Origin: Brevundimonas lutea
GTDB taxonomy: Bacteria > Pseudomonadota > Alphaproteobacteria > Caulobacterales > Caulobacteraceae
Assembly: GCF_003704105.1 (NCBI RefSeq)
Contig: NZ_QUOQ01000006.1
Location: 1 to 64,000 of the forward strand
Direction of reading: 5' to 3'
DNA length: 64,000 nucleotides
Made by a program: the position numbers and the translations under genes. Each line of letters starts with the position of its first letter. The stretch's first letter is position 1. The notes below the pieces were generated by a model. That model made no database searches. It was given only the letters and a program-made list of their open reading frames with translations, and was not told the origin of the DNA. Below, piece by piece: positions 9,646-18,351 of the stretch.

Positions 9646-10028
9646 GCGGCGCCCCCACTGCTTTCGAAGAGATCACCGCCCGCATTGCCGGCCTGGGCGA
9701 CTGGCGCGGCGAGACCCTGGCCCGGTTGCGCGCGCTGATCCTCGCCGCCGACCCGACCATTGTCGAGACGGTCAAGTGGAGGAAGCCCACCAACCCCGCC
9801 GGCGTGCCGGTGTGGGAAAGGGGCGGCATTCTGTGCACGGGCGAGACCTATCGCGACAAGGTCAAGCTGACTTTTCCCCGGGGTTCGGCCCTGGCCGACC
9901 CGACCGGTCTGCTGAACGCCGGGGCCGGGGTGCGCCGCGCCATCGACATCCGCGAGGGAGACCAGATCGACGCGGCGGCGTTCACGGACCTGATCCGGCA
10001 GGCGATCGAGGCGAACGCCAGGGGCTGA
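9642..10028 (+). CDS. DUF1801 domain protein, second copy
   Basis: A 128-residue DUF1801 protein with the family core VETVKWRKPTNPAGVPVW and the following strand VKLTFPRG. It starts at a GTG inside the stop of the preceding DUF1801 gene. The two proteins share the fold signature but are clearly diverged, so this is an old duplication or a co-inherited pair rather than a recent repeat. It is convergent with the LD-carboxypeptidase gene, leaving a 7-base gap. Confidence 0.72.
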   Translation: MSGAPTAFEEITARIAGLGDWRGETLARLRALILAADPTIVETVKWRKPTNPAGVPVWERGGILCTGETYRDKVKLTFPRGSALADPTGLLNAGAGVRRAIDIREGDQIDAAAFTDLIRQAIEANARG

Positions 10029-10035
10029 TCCGCGG

Positions 10036-10866
10036 TCAGCCGCGCCAGCGCCCGAAGGGAACGACCCGGTTCGCGGCGTCATGTCCGATGTCGGCGGCGC
10101 CCAGGAACGGGATGCCCGCGCGTTCGCACCAGTAGCGGGCGATCTGTTCCGGCGTCTGGTCGAAGGCGGGATCGTTCTCGGGTACGTCGCTGCACCGCCC
10201 CAGACGGATTCCAGCGACGCGGCGGATCGAGGGCTGGGAGGTGATGTGGAAGAACAGCCGGTCGATCCGGTAGAGCGCCTCGGACACTTCCTCCAGCATC
10301 AGGACGTGCCCCGTCAGGTCGGGCTCGAGAGACGTGCCAAGCAGGGCCGAAAGGATGGTCAGGTTGAAGGCCGCGGTCGGCCGCCCGCCCATCGTCACGC
10401 TGGGCTCCAGCGCCGTCTTGTCGCGCCGGACCAGCCAGTCCAGCGCCCGCTCGAAGGCGGCCGGATCATCGCGAGTGACATCCCCCGTCATCGGGCCGTG
10501 GGCCACGTCCGGGAAGCCGAGGCGGTACAGCGCGGCCAGCAGGCTGCCCGCATCCGAATAGCCGAGATAGGCCTTCTTCCGCGCCGCCGGCTCCAGCCCC
10601 GCCACCACCGCTTCGGCGATGCGGCACGAGCCATAACCACCGCGCGCGAACCACAGGGCGTCATAGCGGGGATCGTTGGCGATCTGGAGGAAAGCGTCGG
10701 CCCGGGCCTGATCCTCGCCGGCGAAATGGCCCCATTTGCCGAAGGCGCCGGGATGGATTTCCAATTGGACCGAGCCATCCGGATAGAGCTCGGCGACCCG
10801 CGTCCTGGCCTTGCGCGCCGTCTCGATATCGTAGCGCGAGGAGGCGGCGACCACGCCGATCTTCAT
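10036..10866 (-). CDS. LD-carboxypeptidase, S66 family (LdcA-like)
   Basis: Serine peptidase that removes the terminal D-alanine from murein tetrapeptides in the cytoplasm during cell-wall recycling. The S66 nucleophile is Ser104 in LGYSDAGSL; the other triad positions are plausible at Glu192 or Glu193 (VLMLEEVSEALYRID) and His262 (ADIGHDAAN). At 276 residues it is slightly shorter than Pseudomonas or E. coli LdcA (about 300). There is no signal peptide, consistent with a cytosolic enzyme. It is divergent from the Mur ligase gene across an 87-base gap, which supports a shared role in recycling. Confidence 0.85.
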   Translation of the reverse strand: MKIGVVAASSRYDIETARKARTRVAELYPDGSVQLEIHPGAFGKWGHFAGEDQARADAFLQIANDPRYDALWFARGGYGSCRIAEAVVAGLEPAARKKAYLGYSDAGSLLAALYRLGFPDVAHGPMTGDVTRDDPAAFERALDWLVRRDKTALEPSVTMGGRPTAAFNLTILSALLGTSLEPDLTGHVLMLEEVSEALYRIDRLFFHITSQPSIRRVAGIRLGRCSDVPENDPAFDQTPEQIARYWCERAGIPFLGAADIGHDAANRVVPFGRWRG

Positions 10867-10953
10867 CGTCCGATCCTCATTGGCGCCGCGGGCTCCGGGT
10901 TGCTAGTCAGGCGATCCCCTGACACCCGCCAAGCCTAGCCCGGTTTCCGCCCC

Positions 10954-12372
10954 ATGCATCAAGCCCCGTCCGACGGCCAGGACTATTTCTTCTGCGGTCT
11001 GGGCGGATCGGGCATGCTGCCGCTGGCGCTGATCCTCAAGGCGGCGGGCGCGCGCATCGCGGGCTCGGACCGGGCCCACGACCAGGGCCGCACCCCGGAC
11101 AAGTTCGCCTGGCTGGCGGCGGAGGGATTTGCGCTGTCGCCCCAAGATGGCTCGGGTCCCCGCGCTGGCCAGACTGTGGTGGCCTCGGGCGCAGTGGAGG
11201 ACAGCGTGCCCGACATCGCCGCCGCTCGTCGCCTGGGGCTGGAGGTGATGACGCGCCCTCAGATGCTGGCTCGACTGTTCAACGCCGCCGAAATCCGGGT
11301 CGGGGTTGCCGGCACCAGCGGCAAGTCCACGGTGACCGGCATGATCGCCTGGATGCTGGATCAGGCCGGGCGCGACCCCTCGGTCATCAACGGCGCGGTC
11401 ATGGTCAACTATGTCGGCGCCGGTCGCCCCTTCGCCAGCGCCCGGGTCGGCGACGCGGCCCTGATGGTCGCCGAAGTGGACGAGAGCGACGGGTCCATCG
11501 CCGGCTATGATCCGACCGTGGCGGTGGTCGGCAACATCTCCCTGGATCACAAGTCGATGGAGGAGCTGCGCGCCCTGTTCGGCGGCTTCGTCGAGCGGTC
11601 TTCCGTGGCGGTGCTGAACCTCGACAACGCCGAGACCGCCGCCCTGGCCGGGGGGCTGCAGCGGGCCCGGAAGGTGACTTTCGCCTTGGACGACGAGGCG
11701 GCCGACCTGCGCGCCGTCGACCTGGCTCCGCGCGGCGACGGCGTCGACTTCGTGCTGCGCGATCGCGGGGCGATGATCGACCGCCCCGTGCGGCTGGCCG
11801 TGCCGGGCGCGCACAATGTTCAGAACGCCCTGGCCGCCCTGGGCGCCGTGCGGGCCCTGGGTCTGCCGCTGGAGCCGGCGATCGAGGCGCTGGCGACGTT
11901 TTCAGGCATCCGGCGGCGGCTTGAACTGGTCGGCCAGGCCGATGGCGTGACCCTCATCGACGATTTCGCCCACAACCCCGACAAGATCACCGCCACCCTC
12001 AGGACGCTTCATGACTTTCCGGGTCGGCTGCTGGTGATGTTCCAGCCGCACGGGTACGGCCCCCTGAAGCTGATGCGCGCCGAGTTCGCCAAGACCTTCG
12101 CCGAAGAGCTGGGCGAGGCGGATGTGCTGGTGATGCCCGAGCCGGTCTATTACGGCGGCACCACCGATCGCAGCGTCGGTTCGGCCGACATCGCCGCCGA
12201 CATCGTCGCCCTGGGACGCCAGGCCGAGGCCCTGCCAGACCGCGCCGCCTGCGGCCGTCGACTGCTTGAGCTGGCCCGTCCGGGGGACCGCATCGTTGTC
12301 ATGGGCGCCCGCGATGACAGCCTGACCGACTTCGCCCGCGACCTTAAGTCCGCCCTGATGATGCGCGCCTGA
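10954..12372 (+). CDS. Mur ligase family protein (Mpl/MurC-like)
   Basis: ATP-dependent amino-acid or peptide ligase of the Mur family. The N-terminal UDP-MurNAc binding motif is [14 protein letters not shown]; the ATP P-loop GTSGKST lies at residues 120-126; further motifs include EVDESDGS and LDHKSMEEL. The C-terminal domain includes [14 protein letters not shown]. It resembles MurC and its relative Mpl, which joins recycled tripeptide to UDP-MurNAc. The divergent LD-carboxypeptidase makes that tripeptide, so Mpl-type recycling is preferred over the essential MurC role, which normally sits in the division cluster. Sequence alone cannot separate the two with certainty. Confidence 0.8.
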   Translation: MHQAPSDGQDYFFCGLGGSGMLPLALILKAAGARIAGSDRAHDQGRTPDKFAWLAAEGFALSPQDGSGPRAGQTVVASGAVEDSVPDIAAARRLGLEVMTRPQMLARLFNAAEIRVGVAGTSGKSTVTGMIAWMLDQAGRDPSVINGAVMVNYVGAGRPFASARVGDAALMVAEVDESDGSIAGYDPTVAVVGNISLDHKSMEELRALFGGFVERSSVAVLNLDNAETAALAGGLQRARKVTFALDDEAADLRAVDLAPRGDGVDFVLRDRGAMIDRPVRLAVPGAHNVQNALAALGAVRALGLPLEPAIEALATFSGIRRRLELVGQADGVTLIDDFAHNPDKITATLRTLHDFPGRLLVMFQPHGYGPLKLMRAEFAKTFAEELGEADVLVMPEPVYYGGTTDRSVGSADIAADIVALGRQAEALPDRAACGRRLLELARPGDRIVVMGARDDSLTDFARDLKSALMMRA

Positions 12373-12386
12373 CGGAACGGCCCCGG

Positions 12387-14462
12387 TTGACCGGGGTTCT
12401 CAGCCCTTCACCGATCACCGCCCTCGGGAGCTTCGCCATCATCCAGCCCGCGCCGCCCCCGCCCGAGCCCGTCACCCAGCTTGAGGAAGTCGTGGTCACC
12501 GCCGCACGCCTCCCGCCGGCGGCGTCGGAGGCGGCCTTCTCGGTGATCCGGCTGGACGGCGAGGAGTTGAGCCGATCCGCGCGGCTGGACGAGGCCCTGG
12601 GCGCCGTGCCGGCCGTGTCCCTGTTTCGCCGCACCACCAGCCTGTCGGCCAATCCGACCACCCAGGGCATCTCGCTGAGGGCCATCGCGCCGTCGGGAGC
12701 GGGGCGGACACTTGTGACCCTGGACGGCGTGCCGCTGAACGACCCCTTCGGCGGCTGGGTCATCTGGAGCCAGGTTCCGCCCGAATCCCTGGCGGGCCTT
12801 GACATCGTGCGCGGCGCGGGGGCGGGACCCTATGGCGCCGGCGCCCTGACCGGGGTGATCCAGCTGCGCGACGGCGATGGCGGTGAGCTGGCCGGATCGG
12901 TGTCCGAATACGGCGGCGCGCGGCTGGCCGGGGCGGGATCGGTGACGGTCGGCGAGACGCGTCTGACCGTCTCCGGCCTGCGGGAAGTTTCGGACGGTTA
13001 TGTCCCTGTGCGTGGCCCCGAGCGGGGCGCGGCCGATATGCCGCTGGACCTCGACGTCCGGGCTGCGGCGATCCGGCTGGACGCGCCCGTTGGCGAAGCG
13101 ACGCTGTCGCTGCGCGCCGGAAGCTTTGAGGAGGAGCGCGGCTCCGGTGTGGCCGGGTCGCGGGCCAGCGCCTCGGGCGATGTGCTCAGCGCCACCCTGG
13201 CCCAGGCGCCGACCCAGGTGCGCGCCGGCTGGCGCGTCCAGGCCTGGCGGCGGACCAGCGACCTGACCAACAGCTTCGTCGCGGTGGCCGACGACCGATC
13301 CTCGACCAGCCCGGCCGCAAGCCAGGATGAAACCCCGGCCACGGGCACGGGCGTCAATGCGGCGTGGCGCGTCCGGCGGGACGGGCTGGAGGCGGAGATC
13401 GGGGCGGACGGTCGGTGGTTCGAGGGCGAGACCCGCGAGCGCTTCCGCTTCATGCAGGGCGACTTCACCCGCAGCCGCATCGCGGGCGGCGAGGCCTCGG
13501 TGGTCGGCGCCTATGCCGACGGCTCGTGGACGGCCGGGCCGTGGCTGGTCGCCGGCGGCCTGCGCCTGGACCGGTGGGAGAGCACTGACGGCAGTCGGCT
13601 CGAGCGGGACCGCGCCACCGGGGACATAACCCTGGACAACCCGGCGCCCGACCGCTCGGGCGAGGTGGTCAGCGCCCGGCTGGGCGGCCGGTATGCGATC
13701 GCGCCTGACCTGGCCGTGCGGGCGGCGGCCTATACGGGATTCCGCCCCGCGACCCTGAACGAGTTGCACCGGCCGTTCCGCGTCGGCAATGACATCACCG
13801 AAGCCAACGCCGCCCTGGAGCCTGAGCGGCTGGCGGGGGTCGAACTCGGCCTTGGCGGCTCCTGGGGCCAGAGCGACGCCACGACCTGGACCGCCACCCT
13901 GTTCTGGAACCGCATCGACGACGCCATCGTCAATGTCACGATCGGCGAGGGCCCCGGGACCTTTCCGGTGGCCGGCTTCGTCCCCGCCGGCGGCGTGCTG
14001 CGTCAGCGCCAGAACGCGGGATCGATCGAGGCGGTCGGGATCGAGGGCGAGCTCAGCCACGCCGTGTCGGATCGCCTGACCCTGGCCGCCGCCGTGGCCC
14101 TGACCGACGCCGAGGTCGACGGCGGCGCGGCCGCGCCCCAGCTGATCAGCCTCAGACCCGCCCAGGCGCCGCGCGCCTCGGCGACGTTGTCGGCCGACTG
14201 GACGCCGGTGGAGCGGTTGAACGTCTTCGCGCGGGTTCGCTACGAATCCGCCCGGTTCGACGACGATCTGAACAGCCGCGAACTGAGCGCCGCCTGGGTG
14301 CTGGATGCGCGGGCATCGTGGGCGATGACCGACCGGCTGGCGCTGGAGCTGATCGCCGACAATCTGCTGGACGAGGATGTCGAGGTGTCGCGTACCGGTG
14401 ATAATGTCCCCGGCTACGGCCCACCTCGTACCTTGGGCGTGGGCTTGCGGGCGCGGTTCTGA
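12387..14462 (+). CDS. TonB-dependent outer-membrane receptor
   Basis: Outer-membrane ligand-gated channel powered by TonB. A TonB-box-like stretch (QLEEVVVTAARL) is followed by a plug domain (GISLRAIAPSGAGRTLVTLDG, split here from the rest) and a 22-strand-type barrel ending in an aromatic residue (GLRARF). The start is uncertain: the open frame begins at a TTG at 12387, 15 bases after the Mur ligase stop. The resulting N-terminus lacks a convincing Sec signal, so an alternative start or an incomplete signal is possible. The plug and barrel resemble siderophore, heme or vitamin B12 receptors, but the ligand is not identifiable. Likely co-transcribed with the ligase. Confidence 0.82.
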   Translation: MTGVLSPSPITALGSFAIIQPAPPPPEPVTQLEEVVVTAARLPPAASEAAFSVIRLDGEELSRSARLDEALGAVPAVSLFRRTTSLSANPTTQGISLRAIAPSGAGRTLVTLDGVPLNDPFGGWVIWSQVPPESLAGLDIVRGAGAGPYGAGALTGVIQLRDGDGGELAGSVSEYGGARLAGAGSVTVGETRLTVSGLREVSDGYVPVRGPERGAADMPLDLDVRAAAIRLDAPVGEATLSLRAGSFEEERGSGVAGSRASASGDVLSATLAQAPTQVRAGWRVQAWRRTSDLTNSFVAVADDRSSTSPAASQDETPATGTGVNAAWRVRRDGLEAEIGADGRWFEGETRERFRFMQGDFTRSRIAGGEASVVGAYADGSWTAGPWLVAGGLRLDRWESTDGSRLERDRATGDITLDNPAPDRSGEVVSARLGGRYAIAPDLAVRAAAYTGFRPATLNELHRPFRVGNDITEANAALEPERLAGVELGLGGSWGQSDATTWTATLFWNRIDDAIVNVTIGEGPGTFPVAGFVPAGGVLRQRQNAGSIEAVGIEGELSHAVSDRLTLAAAVALTDAEVDGGAAAPQLISLRPAQAPRASATLSADWTPVERLNVFARVRYESARFDDDLNSRELSAAWVLDARASWAMTDRLALELIADNLLDEDVEVSRTGDNVPGYGPPRTLGVGLRARF

Positions 14463-14479
14463 GCGAGCGATACAGCGGC

Positions 14480-15202
14480 ATGATCCGCCTTTACGTCACC
14501 GCCGATCTCGGTCCCGGCGCCGCCGTCGCCCCGACGCTGGACCAGTCGCGTTACCTGACCCAGGTGATGCGGTTGAAGGTCGGCGACGAGCTGCTCGTCT
14601 TCAACGGCCGCGACGGCGAGTGGCGGGCTTCGGTGGCCGAGCTTCTGAAAAAGGGCGTCATCCTGCGCGCCGAGGCGCCGGCGCGGCCCCAGACGCCGAT
14701 CCCCGACCTCGAGCTGGTCCAGGCCCTGGTCAAGAAGGCGCGGGTCGAAACCATCGTCGAGAAGGCCGCCGAACTGGGCGCGCGACGGGTGCGTCTGGTG
14801 ACCACGCGGCGGACGCAACTGGATCACATCCGCCTGGATCGCCTCGACGCCATCGCCGAGGAAGCGGCCGAACAGACCGGCCGGCTGGACGTGCCCGAGA
14901 TCGTCGCGCCCCAAAAGCTCGACGCCCTGCTGGACGGCTGGGATCCGGCGCGGCGGCTGATGTTCTGTGACGAGACCGGGGGCGAGCCGGTCATGACGGC
15001 GTTGCGGGGCGCGCCCCAAGGCCCGTGGGCCATCCTGATCGGGCCGGAGGGTGGCTTTGCCCCGGAAGAACGGGAGCAGCTGCGGGCGCTGCCGTTCGCG
15101 GTGGCGGTGTCGCTGGGGCCGCGGGTGTTGCGGGCCGACACGGCGGCCATCGCGGCGCTGACCCTGTGGCAGGCGGCGATCGGAGACTGGAATCCCGGCT
15201 GA
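14480..15202 (+). CDS. rsmE: 16S rRNA (uracil-1498-N3)-methyltransferase RsmE
   Basis: SPOUT-family methyltransferase that modifies U1498 of 16S rRNA using S-adenosylmethionine. Characteristic features are an N-terminal PUA-like domain (YLTQVMRLKVGDELLVFNG, then RARPQTPIPDLELVQALVK) and the C-terminal knot motifs LIGPEGGF and SLGPRVLRADTAAIAAL. The length of 240 is typical. It is followed after 78 bases by gshA, a neighbour pair often seen in alphaproteobacteria. Confidence 0.93.
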   Translation: MIRLYVTADLGPGAAVAPTLDQSRYLTQVMRLKVGDELLVFNGRDGEWRASVAELLKKGVILRAEAPARPQTPIPDLELVQALVKKARVETIVEKAAELGARRVRLVTTRRTQLDHIRLDRLDAIAEEAAEQTGRLDVPEIVAPQKLDALLDGWDPARRLMFCDETGGEPVMTALRGAPQGPWAILIGPEGGFAPEEREQLRALPFAVAVSLGPRVLRADTAAIAALTLWQAAIGDWNPG

Positions 15203-15280
15203 TCCCCCTTGAGGCGTCATGGGTTTGCCGCCATCTAGCGCGGCGAGCCGCCGCAGTCCGTGCGCGGCCGGAAGCCGCCC

Positions 15281-16636
15281 ATGACCGAACCCCTCAGCCG
15301 CGACGCCCTGATCCACGCCATGGCGCGCGGGATCAAGCCCAAGGACCAGTGGCGCATCGGCGCCGAGCACGAGAAGTTCGGCTTCGACCGTTCGACCCTG
15401 CGTCGCCCTGCCTATGAGGGCGAGCGCGGCATCCGCGCCATGCTGGACGGCCTGACCCGCTTCGGCTGGTCGCCGGTCGAGGAAGGCGGCCACGTCATCG
15501 CCCTGGAGCGCAAGAACGCCGAGGGCTATGTCGCCTCGATCAGCCTGGAGCCGGGCGGACAGTTCGAACTGTCCGGCGCGCCTCTGAAGGACATCCACGA
15601 CATCTGCAACGAGACCGGCCAGCATCTGCTGGAGGTCAAGCAGGTGGCCGACCAGCTGGACCTGGGCTTCCTCGGCGTCGGCTTCGATCCGCAATGGCGG
15701 CGCGAAGACATCCCGGTGATGCCCAAGGGCCGCTACGGCATCATGCGCGCCTACATGCCCAAGGTCGGGTCGCTGGGCCTCGACATGATGCTGCGTACCT
15801 GCACCATCCAGGCCAACCTCGATTTCGACAGCGAGGCCGACATGGTGATGAAGTTCCGCACCTCCCTGGCGCTTCAGCCCATCGCCACCGCCCTGTTCGC
15901 CTGTTCGCCGTTCACGGAAGGAAAGCCCAACGGCTTTCTGTCGGCCCGCGCCAACGTCTGGACCGACACCGATCCCGACCGCACCGGCATGCTGGATTTC
16001 GTCTTCGAGGATGGCTTCGGCTTCGAGCGCTACGCGGACTATGCGCTGGATACGCCGATGTACTTCGCCAAGCGCGGCGGCCGCTATGTCGATTTGGCGG
16101 GTCAGTCGTTCCGCGCCTTCATGGACGGCGGCCTGGAGGCCCTGCCGGGTGATCGGGCGACGATCGGCGACTGGAATGATCACCTGACCACCCTCTTTCC
16201 CGAGGTCCGGCTCAAACAGTATCTCGAAATGCGCGGCGCCGACGGCGGGCCGTGGAGCCGCATCTGCGCCCTCCCCGCCCTCTGGGCCGGCGTGCTCTAC
16301 GACGGGCCGTCGCTGGCGGCGGCCTGGGACCTCTGCAAGGACTGGGACATCGAGGATCACGAGCGGCTGCGACGTGACGTGACGCGCCTGGGTCTCAAGG
16401 CCGACGCAGCGGGGCGCAGCGTCCGTGACATCGCCGTCGATCTGGTCGCCATCGCCCGTCAGGGGCTGAAGAACCGCGCCAAGTTCTCGGGCGGCATGGT
16501 CGATGAGCGGGGCTATCTCTCAGAGCTGGAAGACATCGCCGACTCGGGCGTGACCCCGGCCGACCGGCTGCTGCAGCTCTACAACGGCGACTGGAACGGC
16601 GACATCAGCCGGCTGTATCGCGACTTCGCCTACTGA
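15281..16636 (+). CDS. gshA: Glutamate-cysteine ligase (plant/alphaproteobacterial type)
   Basis: First and rate-limiting enzyme of glutathione synthesis, joining glutamate and cysteine with ATP. The protein shows the GCS2-type pattern IGAEHEKFGF, then EPGGQFELSG, YMPKVGSLGLDMM and ERYADYALDTPMYF. At about 451 residues it matches plant-like enzymes rather than the E. coli type. The ATG at 15281 is chosen over a GTG at 15260, as the family begins MTEPLSRDAL. Glutathione production here contrasts with the glutathione-independent formaldehyde dehydrogenases also present. Confidence 0.93.
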   Translation: MTEPLSRDALIHAMARGIKPKDQWRIGAEHEKFGFDRSTLRRPAYEGERGIRAMLDGLTRFGWSPVEEGGHVIALERKNAEGYVASISLEPGGQFELSGAPLKDIHDICNETGQHLLEVKQVADQLDLGFLGVGFDPQWRREDIPVMPKGRYGIMRAYMPKVGSLGLDMMLRTCTIQANLDFDSEADMVMKFRTSLALQPIATALFACSPFTEGKPNGFLSARANVWTDTDPDRTGMLDFVFEDGFGFERYADYALDTPMYFAKRGGRYVDLAGQSFRAFMDGGLEALPGDRATIGDWNDHLTTLFPEVRLKQYLEMRGADGGPWSRICALPALWAGVLYDGPSLAAAWDLCKDWDIEDHERLRRDVTRLGLKADAAGRSVRDIAVDLVAIARQGLKNRAKFSGGMVDERGYLSELEDIADSGVTPADRLLQLYNGDWNGDISRLYRDFAY

Positions 16637-16720
16637 GGCTGAGAGAACCCAAGCTGAGCCATCGCGTTCTGGAGACAGCGCCGCCGTTCTCGGCCGCGAC
16701 CACCGTAAAGGGATCGCCGC

Positions 16721-17314
16721 ATGTCGCCGACGATGTTCAAGCTCAGCCTACCGTTCGCCGTTCTGGCCCTGGCGGCCTGCGGACAGGGAGGCGACGACGC
16801 CTCCCTGTCCGCTTCCGAAACAGGGGCGCCGGCCTCGGCGACATCCGCGGGCTCCTCCAGCACCGCGAACCTGTGGCGTGGTGGAGAGGCCGTTCCGCTG
16901 GATGTTCAGGTGGCCCACCCCAGCGGCGCCGTTCTGCAGCTGACCTCCATCCAGTCGCGGCCGACCGAGACGGTGGTGGCCATGCGGGTGATCAACGGCC
17001 GTGAGCGCGAAATCTCGCTGAATCGGTTTAACAGCAACCGAAACGGCTACATCGTGGTCGATTCCGGAGAGCGGCTGTATCTGTCCGCCCCGGCCGGCAA
17101 TCCCCGTCTGGCCGTGCCGGCCGGCCAGACCATGGAGGGCGAACTGGTCTTCCTGGGTCGGCTCCCGACAGCCAACAGCGCCATCCTGATCCTGAACGAG
17201 AACGGACAGACCGACAGCGAACATACAAACACCCCGGCCTTCCGCATCACCCTGCCGCTATCGGGCGCCGGAGCCGCGACAGCTCCGGCCGCGCCCGCCC
17301 CGGCGGCGTCATGA
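16721..17314 (+). CDS. Lipoprotein with DUF4352-like beta-sandwich
   Basis: Predicted 197-residue lipoprotein: signal peptide with lipobox LAAC (Cys near residue 20), a serine/alanine-rich linker, and one beta-rich domain. That domain (roughly residues 60-180) shares a long pattern with the next gene: HPSGAVLQLTSI, MRVINGREREISLN, GERLYLSAPAGN, LVFLGRLP, NENGQTDSEH. It resembles DUF4352/telokin-like domains in layout, but this is only a fold-level guess. Its stop overlaps the OmpA-family gene in ATGA, so the products are probably made together and both placed in the periplasm. Confidence 0.72.
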   Translation: MSPTMFKLSLPFAVLALAACGQGGDDASLSASETGAPASATSAGSSSTANLWRGGEAVPLDVQVAHPSGAVLQLTSIQSRPTETVVAMRVINGREREISLNRFNSNRNGYIVVDSGERLYLSAPAGNPRLAVPAGQTMEGELVFLGRLPTANSAILILNENGQTDSEHTNTPAFRITLPLSGAGAATAPAAPAPAAS

Positions 17315-18345
17315 GCCGCGCGGTCTGGCTGGGCGGCGCCCTGTCCGCCCTGATGCTCGGGGCCTGCGGCCAGGGCGGCGGCGCCGGCGGCGGAGCCGAG
17401 ATCGACGTCCAGGGTCTGCACCCCTCGGGCGTTATCGTGCAGGTGACGGGCGTGCGCTCGGCCGGAGATCGGACCCTGGTCAATGCGCGGGTGATCAACG
17501 GGCGCGACCGCGAGATCGAGCTGAACGCCAATGACGAGGTCACCTATCTGCTGACTGACGCGGGCGAAAAGCTGCTGCTGGCCCCGTCGCCCAGCAACGA
17601 CGACCTGGCCATTCCGGCGGACCAGACCTTGGATCTGGCGCTGGTCTTCCTGGGCGATCTGCCGCGCGGCGAGACCACGACCTTGGTCATCAACGAGAAC
17701 GGCAGCGCCGATTCCGAATATTCGACTTCTCCGAAATTCCAGCTGCGCCTGCCGCTGGATGGCGCGTTCCGGGGCGGCGGCGTGCCGGAAACCTCGGCCC
17801 TGTCGAACATGCGCCAAAACGTTCAGTCGACGCTCGGCGCGGCATCGGGCGGCGGGTCGTCGTTCGGTGTGGCCGGCGCGTCGGAAAGCTCGCTCAGGAC
17901 CGTTGAGGCGCTGAAGACCGAACTGGGTGCGGTGGAGACCGAGCGCGGCACGGTGGTGTCCCTGCCCGGCGACGTCACCTTCGACTTCGATCAGGCCACG
18001 ATCCGCGACGACGCGCAGTCCACGCTGGACCAACTCGCGCAGCTGATCCAGGCGGGCGGCGAGGGCCGGATCACCATCGAGGGCCACACCGACGCGCGCG
18101 GCGACGACGACTACAACAAGAGCCTCTCCGAACGCCGGGCCGACGCGGTGAAGGCCTATCTGGTCGGCAAGGATGTGGACGAGGCGCGACTGGCGACCAT
18201 CGGCCTAGGCGAGCTGCGGCCCGTGGCTCCGAACGCCAGCCCCGACGGCTCCGACGACGAGGCCGGCCGCCAGCGCAATCGCCGCGTCGAGGTCATCCTG
18301 CCCAACAGCCAGCGCGCCGAAACCTCGGCCACCCCCGCGACCTGA
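17311..18345 (+). CDS. OmpA-family lipoprotein with N-terminal paralogous domain
   Basis: Predicted lipoprotein (lipobox LGAC) of 344 residues. The N-terminal half is a paralogue of the preceding lipoprotein (HPSGVIVQVTGV, RVINGRDREIELN, LVFLGDLP, NENGSADSEY). A linker follows, then a C-terminal OmpA/MotB peptidoglycan-binding domain from about residue 215 (DVTFDFDQATI, IEGHTDARGDDDYNKSLSERRADAV, GRQRNRRVEVIL). It probably tethers the envelope to murein, with the beta domain as a ligand- or partner-binding module (inference). It overlaps the upstream gene by 4 bases. Confidence 0.85.
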   Translation: MSRAVWLGGALSALMLGACGQGGGAGGGAEIDVQGLHPSGVIVQVTGVRSAGDRTLVNARVINGRDREIELNANDEVTYLLTDAGEKLLLAPSPSNDDLAIPADQTLDLALVFLGDLPRGETTTLVINENGSADSEYSTSPKFQLRLPLDGAFRGGGVPETSALSNMRQNVQSTLGAASGGGSSFGVAGASESSLRTVEALKTELGAVETERGTVVSLPGDVTFDFDQATIRDDAQSTLDQLAQLIQAGGEGRITIEGHTDARGDDDYNKSLSERRADAVKAYLVGKDVDEARLATIGLGELRPVAPNASPDGSDDEAGRQRNRRVEVILPNSQRAETSATPAT

Positions 18346-18351
18346 CGCGCT

